64,000 bases of DNA. Origin: Balaenoptera acutorostrata. Taxonomy: Eukaryota; Chordata; Mammalia; Artiodactyla; Balaenopteridae. Both the position numbers and the translations under genes were made by a program. This document shows positions 12,661 to 23,984 of the stretch, one piece after another. The DNA is taken from the NCBI RefSeq assembly GCF_949987535.1, contig NC_080067.1, forward strand, positions 51,458,910 through 51,522,909, written 5' to 3'. Each line of letters opens with the position of its first letter. The stretch's first letter is position 1. The notes beneath the pieces are model-generated. The model searched no databases and was not told the DNA's origin. It worked only from the letters and a program-made list of their open reading frames with translations.

Positions 12661-13455
12661 CAAGATATTGTATAAGAGCATAATCCTTTGAAACATAAAA
12701 CATAGCAATTTCTATTTCCACAGAAGAAAAAAAATACAATAGGAAAACAGAAAACAGTTTGGCAGAATTTTAGATTTCTGAAACATAAAACATATCTTAA
12801 TTAACATTTTAAAGTTATATTTATGATCTATGTTGTGAACCATATTTAAAGCCATTCAGTCTAGATGTGACACAATGTTAATATCTCCTATACATTGTTT
12901 TCGCCACGTGATCATCCCAGTGAATATATTGAGTGATAAAAACTCAACATCTGTTAATACATTGCATTCTATCTTTTAAAAACATATTTTTACACGGTTA
13001 CTGTCATTGGAAAAAATAAAGAAAATATTACTTGGAAAATCTGAGAAATAATACACGTTTTCTATCTATAACAACTATAACAATCTGAAATCATAAATGC
13101 ATGATTTTTTCTTTTATTCAGTCTTACAAAATCAATGAAGGATATAAAAATGGAAATACTGTTCTATATCACAGCATTTTAGCATATTTATTTATTATCT
13201 ACTAGCATTGTTCCTCTAATGGCTGATTCAATTGCCAAGTTTAAGCTTATGGGACTGGAATTTCCATGAGAATTGCTGATATTCACATATTCAAGGGGAG
13301 CCAAATAAAATGAATTATTATTCAATGAAAGGAGAAGACACTGAGTTAGACATTTATGACAATCTTGAGATCGAAAGTAATAGCAAAATAAGTAACTGAC
13401 ACTGTAGTGTCTTGTCTATTTTTAAAAAGAGTCAAAAAAAAGGTCAAAAAATACA
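12661..13455. other. AT-rich intergenic DNA, no gene seen
   Basis: It contains two dispersed copies of 'tgaaacataaaacata', near 12690 and 12779. No gene or named repeat is supported. Confidence 0.5.
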
Positions 13456-13988
13456 TGTGGTAGGCAGAATCATGACCCCCTCAAAGATATCCACATCCTA
13501 ATCATCAGAACCTGTAGATATGTTAAGTTTCATTGAAAAAGGGAATTACAGTCACAGGTGGAATTAAAGTTACAAATCAGCTTACTTTAAAAAGATAGAT
13601 AACACTGAATTAGCCAGATGGGCACACTGAAATTGCAAACATGCTTAGAATTGGAAGAGTGAGGTAGAAAGGGAAGTTTGTGATCAGATGTGAGAAGGAT
13701 TCAGCCCTATATTGATGATGATTTTGAAGATAGAGGAATAGGTTCATGAGCCAAGAAATGTGTGTATCCTTTAAAAATTGAAAAAACAAAATAAACCCAA
13801 AAAAACATGGAAACAAATTCTCACATAGAACATCCAGTAAGGAATATAGTTCTTCAAGCATCTTGGTTTTAGTCCTGTGAGACTCATGTTGGACTTTTGA
13901 CCTACGGACCTGTAAGGTACTAAATTTGTATTGTTTTAAGCCAATAAATATGTAGTATGTATATTTTTACAGCAGCACAACTAACACA
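13456..13988 (+). repeat. MLT1-type solo LTR
   Basis: It opens with 'tgtggtaggcagaatcatga', continues through 'cacatcctaatcatcagaac' and ends with 'gttttaagccaataaatatg' and 'cagcacaactaacacaa'. This is an MLT1 LTR in sense order. The polyadenylation signal AATAAA is still readable within 'gccaataaatatg', close to the 3' end. The 83-residue minus-strand frame at 13610-13861 lies inside the LTR and is not a gene. Confidence 0.85.
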
Positions 13989-14978
13989 ATACTCTAGAGA
14001 AATTGTATGTTCTATTGTAATTAAGATTTTGGGTATTTTCAAAATAATATACTTTATTTCAAAATAATTTTTGAAAATATTAGTGGAAGAAGCTATTTTA
14101 ATCCAAAATATTCAACTTATTTCACAAAAATAAACTAATTGATTATAACAGCCATCTTATTTTAAGTTTACATATTACCTGCATTTTCCTAGCAGATACA
14201 TAGGTAAGAAACTATGTCTACATTGCCTTTTTGAAAATACTCTGGTTTTCTAGATAATTTTATAATATTCTATTTCTTTGTTTTTTCTACACTTTGATAT
14301 TAATTTCTTAATAGTCATCATGATTAAGGTTTATTGTTTCTCTTGAATGTGTAGAATGAAGTATCGCATCAATTTTAGAAAACAAATACATATTAATTCG
14401 AAATCCAATTAGACATGTTTCAGATTCTGACTGCTTCCTGGATGTGCTAGTCTTGCACGTATATTTTTCCATCATTTTGCCTCTCCAACTTATTTCTGGG
14501 ATTTTTTTACCTGATTATCAATTCAGTAATCTTTTCTTTAGTTGTTTTTAATCTGTGTTTAATCTGCAGTTAATGTCCAATAATTGACTAACTTCAGTTT
14601 TTCTATTTTTTTAGTTTTACAATTATATTTGATTAGTTTTCTCCTTAGTCTGCTATAGTTCCTCCTGCTTTGCTAATGTTTTTCATCTTTCCTTTTATCA
14701 CCTTGAACATAATGACAGTCTTTTAAAAACCTGTATCTAATAATAGCAATATAAGGACTCCATTGTTATTCTATTTTCTGATGTTTCTGTTGCTTCTCCT
14801 TTATGGTAATGCTGTCCCAGTGTGTCTGATTGTCTTTATTGTGTGCTTGTTTTTGTTTATTGTTTTGTGGAAATAAACTGAAAGCTAGTTTCATTATATC
14901 GTACTCCTGATAAGTCTTCCCTGATTCCCATCTGCTATTGACACTCACCTGCTGACATATGCAGTCCCGTTACTCCAC
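13989..14978. other. AT-rich DNA, possible decayed L1 antisense
   Basis: The T-rich passage at 14430-14950 has the feel of an old antisense L1M region, but I cannot align it reliably. The 60-residue frame at 14766-14948 is not supported as a gene. Confidence 0.35.
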
Positions 14979-14985
14979 ATACACA

Positions 14986-15024
<39 letters not shown>
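14979..15024. repeat. CA dinucleotide microsatellite
   Basis: About 23 CA units with one interruption near the left edge. It is likely to be length-polymorphic. Confidence 0.97.
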
Positions 15025-15026
<2 letters not shown>

Positions 15027-15937
15027 GACTGAATTTCTTAGGGCCACTTACATATGTTTAAGCTAAATCACTGTCCATATAAGAACTTGTTTACTGATAG
15101 TTTACCTTTAATCCTAGAGTATAGCCCACGGTAGTCCCAATAGAAAGCGCAAGGTGTTTATCAGTGCCCTAATTTGGCAAGCTATGGATTGTACTTTTTC
15201 CCTAATTCTTCAAAGCTTTGGGATTTGGTGAACTAAAAGAATGACTTCTGTATCGGGAGAGTTGTGAAAGAGAAGTCTAGAGGCAAGTAAAAAAATACCA
15301 AATGATTAAAAGTTTTGAAAAACATAAGGCCTTTGAGAAAAATCAAAAGTGTTGCAATTATGTAGCTCAGAAGGGTTAATCCTAAAGAAAATTTAATGAG
15401 ATTTCTAATGTATTTATAAAATCAAATATGTAGGCCCACCTATTAGCCTTCTTGTATAAAATATAGGACAATAAAGTACAATAAAATCATTTAGGCAAAA
15501 AAAATGATTAAAAAATTGAGACATTTAAACAATTAAAAAAAGATAATATTCAGTATGCCTTTATTCAGAGTAGACAGACACTTGTGTATATGTTTTAGTC
15601 CACAGAGAATTGTTCTAGAAAATTTTTCTCTCTGTCTGTAGTGGACTCCAAGGAACCATTTTTAAGTTGATTAAAAAGGTGTTATTTTATTAACAATTAC
15701 TATATTATTATATTAGTCATTAATCAATTTTTTTTGTGTGAATTTTATAGACAAAGCTTTGTCTATCTTGGACTATAATAACCCATTAATCAAGATGTAG
15801 TAAAACAGATATTTTGAAATGATTTTTTAAAAATCACCTTACTTCATAAAACTAATTGAACATTTTCGAGTGTGTTTTATAGGCACAGATTTATAATCAG
15901 TACAATGTAAAAAATATGCAAATAAAAATAAGATATG
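15025..15937. other. AT-rich intergenic DNA, no gene seen
   Basis: No gene, RNA or named repeat supported. Confidence 0.5.
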
Positions 15938-15995
15938 ATTGTCTCTCTGCATCTGCGGGTTCGGCATCCATGGATTCAACCAATGGCGGATCAAA
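15938..15995 (+). mobile_element. MER2-like DNA transposon fragment
   Basis: The text 'gtctctctgcatctgcgggt' followed by 'catccatggattcaacca' matches the terminal inverted-repeat region of MER2, a pogo/Tigger-type element. Only about 60 bases of one end survive. Confidence 0.6.
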
Positions 15996-16589
15996 TTTCC
16001 ATAGTTATATAGATAATCATATTTAAACTGAAAATGCATATAATCAGAAGAAATTGATCGTCGAAATAACTGAAGATTATATTAAAATGCTATTTAGTTG
16101 TTTTGACCATTGAGAGAAGTGTTAACTGATACACTTTGTTATAGAAATGTGAATACCTATAGCTAATTTTCCTAACTAATTGTCAATTTATATGTTTGTG
16201 TGGTTTGCACTGATGAATTTCTTTGAATTGGGTGAGTTCATGCTCAGGTGGTCAAAAAATTGGACAGAATTTCACTATAGTGTTGAAGGTGAAGAAGAAA
16301 ATCAGACCTGTGGCATTATTAGCTCACTGGTAAACAACAAATAGATCTGAAAGTGTGTAAAGGAAAATAAGGAAAAGATAAGGAATATTAAATTTATATT
16401 TTATTTTTGATCAAGAGGGAGAATTGCAGCAACCAAATCCTCCCCCTACTCCTCCCTTGCTCAAAACTTTTGCTGAAAATCAAGGTCAAACCTTAAAAAC
16501 ACTTCACGGATGGGAAACATTGTTTTTGCTTTGTGTATTGACATATGCTGTGCTAAGTCTTTTGGACCATATTTTAATTAAACATTTTA
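15996..16589. other. AT-rich intergenic DNA, no gene seen
   Basis: No gene or named repeat supported. Confidence 0.5.
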
Positions 16590-16690
16590 GTTGATGTCTC
16601 GCAGTGTTCAAAGCATTGTATTGGGTGACAATGAGAATATAAAGCTAAATATGACACAGTCCCTGACCTCAGGGTTTAAAATGTGAAAAA
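16590..16690 (+). repeat. Ancient interspersed repeat (L2/L3-like)
   Basis: It matches the order of an old mammalian repeat that reads 'tgtgctagg...ctgggg...tacaaagatgaa...gtccctgccctcaagg'. Here the readable parts are 'gcattgtattgggtgacaat' and 'cagtccctgacctcagggt'. The family name is uncertain. Confidence 0.45.
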
Positions 16691-17936
16691 AATAAGACAT
16701 AAGGACAAGTAGCATTGTATGCATTTTAAAAGAGATACCGAATAGTATAAAGATAACGTGCCACAATCAGAATGTGGTAAGTCAATTCTGTAAATCCAGA
16801 AGACCTTAGTAAACCATAAGAGGTAAAATTGTTATTTTCAAATGTTTCAGATACATTTATATCTTTGGACTTTGAAAAGTAGCTTTTCTATGACTGGCAA
16901 CTTCACATAATGGATATTTGTTATTTTGTTTTTAATGTTGTAGTAGTTTCCAACAAAATAGTTTGCCTATACATGTTTACTATGCATTCTATTTTTATCC
17001 TTCCCAAGCTTTACTCTTTGATCTTCCAAATTGCATTAATTTAGTCCTTTATACCTAAATCAATGCAAAAATCATATTTTGGAAAACTTTAAGCATCTAA
17101 TAATTCATTTGAAATGGAGTTGAAAAAGAAGAGCTTACCTTCAGGAGAGATGAGAATAAGCATAAGTAAATCTATTATGATAATGAAAAATTTCATTCAA
17201 CATTTTCATTAAAGCATGGTATTTCTGTATAAACTAAGATCAGTTAACAAAAAGCAGCAAACAATATAACCCATTTTTTAGTAAGCGTTTTAGAATTCAT
17301 TTCTTTAATATGAGGTGCAAATGTCAAATCAAAATCAAAATCCTTGACTTCAGTCTAATCCTTGTTCCATCAGGCTGGGCTGAGTTACCTTAGAACATTT
17401 GGCACTTCCCATGGATTTTATAGTTCAATTTAATCCTGGTTCTAGTTTAAGATTAATGTGATTATTTAGAAACTACAGGCTAGGAAAGTCCAAATAGTTC
17501 TTGCTACAAGAGTCTTTATCAGCTTCTTGAATCAAGTAACAAATGAGCTGCATACATCTCCTAGAAGTTTGAAACAGTCTGTTTGTTCTAGTCAAGGAAT
17601 ACTATTTGTTTAAAAATAATCAAGGGAACACAATTGGATTTAAGAAACACACAAGCTTATGTGTCCATATTAAGCAGAATGCTTCATTCTGGGTGAAGGC
17701 TGTTAACCAGGGCACAAAATGCAGCCTCTCAGCACCACATTTTACTCAGCTCCACCCCTTTAATCATTTAATGCCAGTTACATGAGTCTGATATACCAAA
17801 ACCAAAGCCCCATGGCCTTACTCCTGCAGTTAGTTTCACAGAACTTTCCCACTCCAGGAGCTCTATCTGGATAAATAAAGATGAGTTATATCAACATTCA
17901 TTATTTATTAAACACACCCACATACAAAAGCATATA
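16691..17936. other. Intergenic DNA, no gene seen
   Basis: The part from about 17,690 to 17,870 has more even base use than its surroundings, but I recognise nothing in it. Confidence 0.5.
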
Positions 17937-18270
17937 CAGCTGACCCTTGAACAACATGGGTTTGAACTGCACAGGTCTGCTTATATGCAGATTTTTTTCC
18001 AATAAATGCACATATGTACTGTAAATGTATTTCCCTTATGATTTTCTTAATAACATTTTCTTTTCTCTAGTTTATTTTAAGAATACAGATATAACACATA
18101 TAACATACAAAATATGTGTTGTAACTGTTTATATTATTGGTAAGGCTTCTGCTCAACAGTAGATTATGAGTAGTCAGTTTTGAGTTAGTCAAAAGTTATA
18201 TGCAGATTTTTCACTGCACGGGGGAGGGGGGTGGTCAGTGCCCCTAATTTCCAAGAGTTGCATCAGGGTG
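17937..18270 (+). mobile_element. Tigger2-type nonautonomous DNA transposon
   Basis: The left end 'cagctgacccttgaacaaca' and the right-end text 'tgcagatttttcactgcacg' through 'cagtgcccctaatttcc' match the two ends of Tigger2-type (pogo, Tc1/mariner superfamily) elements. A TA dinucleotide flanks both ends (17935-17936 and 18271-18272), as expected for this superfamily. At about 330 bp it is far shorter than an autonomous element and has no transposase. Confidence 0.8.
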
Positions 18271-18299
18271 TAGAATAGGTAAGCAAGGAATGGTTATTT

Positions 18300-18639
18300 T
18301 AAAGATAACTTTTATCTCATATTCATTCTTTATTATTATTATTAAGAGAAAGAAACAAAGCACTCAAAGGATGGCCAGAAAAGGAGAAGTCATATCTGTC
18401 TAGATTTCAGAAAGTAAAATAACTTAGTGGAACAAATGGTGCTGTGACAAGATTTTGAGGGTAAAGTGTATTCCACGTAGAGGAAACCCATGCAGAGACA
18501 TGTCATTATGGAGGCATGGACATGATCAAATAAGATGAATATAGCAAATCAACTAAAGTGTAAAGTGAGGAGTATAATAGGAGGAAAAGTAAATAGAGAA
18601 TTACTTGGGGCCATGATAAGGTCAAGTTTGTTTGACAAA
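18300..18639 (+). repeat. Ancient interspersed repeat split by an MLT1
   Basis: The region of 'attccacgtagaggaaaccc' and 'tgcagagacatgtcattatg', with the purine-rich text after it, resembles an old mammalian repeat. It seems to resume after the LTR (19099-19180). The family label is uncertain. Short frames at 18535-18717 are not genes. Confidence 0.4.
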
Positions 18640-19098
18640 GTTATTAGTTTTCTATTACTAACAAATTACTATAAACTTGCTGGCTTAACACAAATTTATT
18701 ATATTTCTGGAGGTTGAAAGTCCACATTGTGTTGGCAGAATAGCATTCTTTCTGGCAGCTCTAAAAGAAAATCGTTTCCTTGCCTTTTCCAGCTTCTGGA
18801 GGCTTCCTGCATCCCTTGGCACCTGGCCCCCTTCCAGCAACTGCATCATTCCAAACTCTGTTTCCATTGCCACATCTCCTTCTCCAAATCTGACTCTCTT
18901 GCCTTGCTCTTTCATATTTAAGGACCCTTATGATTTCATTGTGCCCTATGAGATAATCTAGGAAAATCTCTCCATTTTAAGATTCTTGATCACATCTGCA
19001 AAGACACTTTTGCCATGTATGGTAACATATTCACAGATTCTGGAGATTCTAGCGAACATCTTGGTGGGGCAGGGGGCAGCATTATTCTGCCTACCACA
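18640..19098 (-). repeat. MLT1-type solo LTR
   Basis: Plus-strand text runs 'ttattagttttctattacta', 'ccttgccttttccagcttct', 'aggacccttatgatttcatt', 'gccatgtatggtaacatatt' and 'attctgcctaccaca', the reverse complement of MLT1 in full order. Frames at 18685-18921 are shadows. Confidence 0.85.
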
Positions 19099-20314
19099 TC
19101 AAACTTTGAATTATGTTATTATTTGGTAGACAGTGTAGGATCCTAAAGGTTTCTCACAGAAAAGACATCTTATCAGAACATTAGGTCTATGTTATTTGAT
19201 TTTTAAAAAAGGAGGAAACTTTGTTTCAAATTTAACTTAGACTACCTTATAAGCAAACTCTAGGTAACACATTATTCTTGACGAAAATCAACATATCGTA
19301 TTAACTGGGGAATCCTATTTGTCTTTGCGACTTGTGTTTTGTGGGTCATATATATCAAATAACTAATATTAAAACTAAAAAGTAAAACTTCAATATGATA
19401 TTGTTGTGAATTTCAGTATGTCATTTAGTGACAAATATGAGGATTCTTTGATGAAATAGTGTTAAAGTATAAGCAGGGTATGATGTGACCATATAAATTA
19501 TGATTGGGGCCAGTTTAATTTTTTCTGGGGTTACATATGAATGAGAAAATGGGTGTTAGCATTTTTATGAGGTCACAAAATGTCAGTTGTTGAATAATGA
19601 CTATGAATAAATATCCTATCCACAGAATTTTAATCCTCCTCCTGTTCTACTTTGAAGGAACATCTTTGGTAATGGATAGGTACTTTACTACTTATCATTT
19701 CATTGCAGGGCTCACTTTACAAATACATTTTAATGTTTAACAGCCAGTTTATATTTCCATCCATTTTACTTCAAAAACAAATTATTTCCTTACTACCTCT
19801 TTAGCATAAATCCCATATATGATCAATACCACAGTGTGATAAGTAAAATATAATATGATCTACACATACCAGACAGGACAATACTTAACATAATAGAATT
19901 GATATATCATGGGTTGATGTAATCAAATTATATATTATATTATATATTGAAAATCTCATTGTGTGCTGTGAGATGGTGCCAAAGTGAACAAGGAGTGAGT
20001 TCTGTGTCTACAGAACTTCAAGAAGATAGGTTTTCTTTACAAGGGCTGCCTCAGATGTAGTATCAGCTACTGAAGCAAAGTTTTAGAAAGATCCTTCCCT
20101 CCTGATTTTACAACCTGAGCTAAGTTGGCTAATAATTACATTTGGACTGGCAGAAGAAGGACATGGCATACCAGCTAAATAAGAGGGCGAAAATATATGG
20201 AAGAATTATGGTGAGGAGAAGATTTCAAGTCATTGCTGAAGGAAAGAACAAGGTTTACCTTACCTGAGGACCTTGTCCCTTCAAATGTTCTTTGCTCATT
20301 GCTTTATAGCATCA
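19099..20314. other. AT-rich intergenic DNA, no gene seen
   Basis: No gene supported. A short 'atattatattatatatt' stretch lies near 19,930. Confidence 0.5.
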
Positions 20315-20755
20315 GTATTTTTCCAGTTTTATTGAGATATAATTAAAATATAACATTGTATTAGTTTAAGTGTACAACATGATGATTTGATATGAATATA
20401 TATTGCAAAATGATGACCACAATAAGTGAGTTAACATCCATCACCTCACATAGTTACACAATTATTTTCTTGTGATGAGAACTTTTAAGATCTAGTCTAC
20501 TAGCAACTTTCAAATAAATCGTTAACTTTATTCCCCATGCTATACATTACATCCCCAGAACTTATTTAGCATATAGTTGAAAGTTTGTACCTTTTGACCA
20601 CCTTCACCCATTTCCCCACCTACCATCCCCTGCCTCCGGCAACCATCGGTCTGTTCTCTGTATCTATGAGTTTGGGTTCTGGGTTCTTTTTTTTTTTTTT
20701 TTTTTAATTCCACATATAAGTAAGACCATACAGTATTTGTGTTTCTCTCACTGAC
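20315..20755 (-). repeat. L1 3' UTR piece (older subfamily)
   Basis: The text 'ttttattgagatataattaa', 'tagtttaagtgtacaacatg', 'ggcaaccatcggtctgttct' and 'ccacatataagtaagaccat' is the reverse complement of an old mammalian L1 3' region. A T-run at 20691-20706 lies within it. It is 5'-truncated and non-coding. Confidence 0.8.
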
Positions 20756-20799
20756 TGTATAGCATCAGTCTTGGTGAATCAAGATACAGGAATGAAAAG

Positions 20800-20980
20800 A
20801 AAATTGGTTCTGGATTCAGAGAGACTGAGGTGATTCCTGGTTCTGTCATGCATCAAATGGATATTCAACAAGCTACATAAATGTTCTGAGCCTCCATTCT
20901 CTGTGCTTTACCATAGGAATAATGTTATCCATATTACAGATCCTTGAGAGGATAGATTTACATGTGTAAATTGTTTGAGT
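20800..20980 (-). repeat. MIR SINE
   Basis: The sequence order 'tggattcagagagactgag', 'cctggttctgtcatgcat', 'gagcctccattctctgtgct' and 'taatgttatccatattacag' follows the reverse complement of MIR, with the conserved core present. Confidence 0.7.
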
Positions 20981-20985
20981 GGGTC

Positions 20986-21418
20986 TCAAACAATTGGGAC
21001 AATTTAATTATCTTTTCCTGTCAACTAACTTCTTCATTTTGATTCTGAAGCATGTTCATGGCTTTTTCATTCTGAAGACGTTTTTTTCCTAGTCTGTGAT
21101 CTCCCCATGAGTTGTCCTATTGTTGATATTCCTTTAATTACTAAAATGTTCACAAGATTGATCTACCTGCATTTCCTTCCATCATCTGATTTCTTATTCC
21201 TTGAAATCTGTATCTTGCTCTTATCACCTCATGGAATCTGCTAGAGGTCTGTTTTCCATGCTTACTCACCCATTTCAGTTCTTCTTTCGAAAAGCCTCTC
21301 TGCCTTTGGCTTCCCTAACTTTATTTTTTCTCTTGACCTTCCACAGTTCTAACTGCACCTTCTCAATCCCTACACCAGACTCTTCTTGATGTTGCCAACC
21401 TTAAGAATTTTATTCCTT
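20986..21418. other. Intergenic DNA, no gene seen
   Basis: A 62-residue frame at 21201-21389 is pyrimidine-rich and has no recognisable domain. Confidence 0.45.
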
Positions 21419-21429
21419 GGGGGCGGAGT

Positions 21430-21440
21430 CAAGATGGCGG
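21430..21440 (+). promoter_or_regulatory. YY1-like motif at L1 5' end
   Basis: 'caagatggcgg' lies about 10 bases into the element and matches the YY1 consensus. A YY1 site near the 5' end of human L1 is known to fix the transcription start site. The function here is inferred from that analogy. Confidence 0.6.
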
Positions 21441-21600
21441 ACTAGGAGGACGCGGGATTCGCATCTCCGCACAACTAGGGCACCTACCAGGCACCGGTGG
21501 GGGACCACGGACACCTAAGGGGACGGGAGGAACCCCCAGTGACCGCATAGGATGTGGGGTGTGGGGGGAGTGAGTAGGGAGGAGAAGTGGAGGCAGGATG

Positions 21601-22095
21601 GGACTGGCACCCCTGAGGGGCAGCTGGGGGAGGGGGGAGGGATCCCACGCCAGAAGGGGGAAACTGGAGGGCCATTGGGAGGGCAGAGGATCAAAAGGGA
21701 GCGTGGCCAGGTTTCCCCTGCCCACTTGGGCCCCCAGGAACCTGCTGAGATCCCGGGCCTGATCCTCTGCCCACCAAGGCCCCCTCCAGCCACACAGGTC
21801 CTGAGGGAGTGGGAAGGAGAGAAGGGGAAGCAAAAGTAAAGGCCAGACCTTCAGGACCAGCACTCCTGAGGGGTGGCTGGGGGAGGAGAGGAGCCCTACA
21901 CCCAGCGGGACCCACCCATGGTTAGGGGTCCAACGGGGACAGGGGAGACCCTGGGGGAGACAGTGGGGGAGGGTGCACAGGAAAGGAAGGGAACGCGACC
22001 AGTGCTTTCCCTGTCCACTTAGGCACCGGCAAGCCTGTTGGGCTTCCAGACCTAATCCTCTGCCCTTGGAGCCTCTCTCTTGCAGAACAGAGTCC
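21601..22095 (+). repeat. Two diverged tandem units in the L1 5' UTR
   Basis: Unit 1 starts at 21601 (from 'ggactggcacccctgagggg') and unit 2 at 21854 ('ggaccagcactcctgagggg'). A second shared anchor lies at about 21697 ('gggagcgtggcc') and 21989 ('gggaacgcgacc'). A third is 'gcctgatcctctgccc' near 21760 and 'acctaatcctctgccc' near 22050. The spacing is about 250-290 bases. These are imperfect duplicated promoter blocks, comparable in design to the monomers of rodent L1. Confidence 0.7.
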
Positions 22096-22577
22096 AAGCC
22101 CCGCCCCTACACCCCCACCCAGGGCCCCACCTCTACCCTCGCAGACCCCCTCCAACGCGCTGGGCCTAAACCCCACCCACACACCTGCACTCAGGGCTCT
22201 GTCTCCAAACTCCAGAACCCCACACTCCAGAGGCCCTCCTTTCCACGTGCTGCCTCTCCCCTTCCACACAGGTCCTAAGCAGAGGCCCCACACCACACTT
22301 GAACATCACCCCTCCTAGGCCCTTCCCCACACTCAAACGTCATCCCCCACCCACCTAGGTCCCACCCCACCCTAAATCGTGCCCCTGCCTCAGTTCCATC
22401 CCTGCCCAAACTCCGCCCCCCATAGCCAAGGCTTTTTTTCTTTTTTTTTTTCTTTTTTCCTCTTTTAGATTGGGGTTCTGTTTTACCTTGTTGATTCATT
22501 TATTTTTTCTATACCTTCTCCTCAGTTTTGCTGTGAAAATTTAAACTGTTCCAAAGAAATAAAGTTGTAATAAAAAG

Positions 22578-23984
22578 ACAAGATGACCTCTGACAACATT
22601 GCCATATTTTATAGATTCTGTATTTATATTGTATGGTTTGCATAAGGATAGCAAGAATTTTGAAGTAAACTAGATGTATTTAAAAACAAAAAAAATTAAA
22701 AACAAACCTTTAAATGTCTCTTTTGTTCTTAATAACCCCAATCTGGGCTTGGGGAAGCAAAGATACTGCCACTTGGGGCCTCACGGTTACCAATTTTTTT
22801 TTTTTTCCTGATCATTTTGACGTCTACTGGGCAGTAGCAAAGGCAATACCCACCAAAAAAAAAAAAAAAAAGGACAGGCTAGAAGGATTGGGCTGGTGGT
22901 GTTGTCTTTCCATAGTCTTAATTATTCCCTATGTGCTCCAAGTTTTTCTTTCCATTATAAGGAGCCTCCCAGTTTACTAATAGAAAGCAGCATTTCTTAG
23001 AAACTTAGAAAATGAGTTTCTACTAAAAAGACAAAACAGATGTAAACTGTGAACTTGGGAAACTCAAAGTAAAAAAAATTGACTTGATCCTCTCTATTTA
23101 TCCCATACAGTACTGCCATAGTTGCTCATCAATGAAAGCATAATATTTTATTAATCAAACTACATCACAAAAATATAAAATGCATGAGTTAGACATTAAA
23201 ATTTCCAAGACAAAAGGACAAGCAATTTATCACTTTTAATATAATAATTTGTATGCTTTATAAACTCCCTTATCTCACATAGTAAAGTTACTCTTATCGA
23301 GTTTCTAAGCAACTGATCTGTAGCCTTCAGATTTTATCCCATTATGTTATCTTAAACATCTCACATTACAGTTTTATCCTCTCTGGTGATGGCTATTAGG
23401 TTCATCTCTTTATGGAATAATCCATTATAATGAACTACTGCTATCTTTTCACCTCCAGCCCACAAAGACTTTCTGCTTTATGAACTCTACTTTGAAGCTA
23501 ACACCTTCATTTTCTTTTCAGTTTTTTTTTTTCCATGATCAAATTCTAAACTTCATTTAAGGTAGCAAGAAAGGACTAAGGTATTTTCATTTTCATTAAT
23601 ATTTTCATTTTTCAAAATTGTTACTATTTCAGAGCAACTGAAATTTTGGACTATGACAATCTTGGAGGGGGTGGAGTGATAATTTTCCATTAATTTTGAG
23701 ATTTAATTCCTGTCTTTTCAGATTTATGCCACATCTGTTTGCTGTTTCATCTTTGCAAAGTCTGGCTGGCCATGCTATAGATAACATGCAATAAAGTGTG
23801 TATTATGAAAGACTAATGAAAAAGCGACCTTTGATTTAAGTAGTTATTAAAACAATACTGTTATATAAGGGTTAAGGAGCTCCAAAAGTATGCTTTGCAA
23901 GTTTTTCTGAAGTCATTACATGCCAATTTTTACCTTTTCAGTTAAATTATCTCCCCCTATACATTTCAATTCAATTTAATCTAT
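22578..23984. other. AT-rich intergenic DNA, no gene seen
   Basis: It holds a T-run at 22795-22806 and an A-run near 22855-22871, spaced about 50 bases apart. The 88-residue frame at 22714-22980 reads through both and is not supported as a gene. Confidence 0.5.

Larger units (their letters stand above)
21419..22577 (+). mobile_element. L1 with complete 5' UTR but no ORFs
   Basis: The element opens with 'ggcggagtcaagatggcgga', the 5' terminus of cetartiodactyl L1. The GC- and CpG-rich 5' UTR extends to about 22,425 and a pyrimidine tract to about 22,465. The usual bridge 'agattggggttctgttttac' follows at about 22,467. ORF1 and ORF2 should come next. Instead, within about 60 bases the sequence passes to an L1-like 3' terminus, 'cctcagttttgctgtgaaaa' with AATAAA at 22558-22563. 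About 5 kb of a normal L1 is therefore absent. I find no convincing target-site duplication. The reading frames inside are GC-driven; the antisense one is discussed as a finding. Confidence 0.8.

Noticed and set aside
22795..22871. T-run and A-run ~50 bases apart as a small retrocopy
   Set aside because: The enclosed sequence matches no family I know and no target-site duplication was found.
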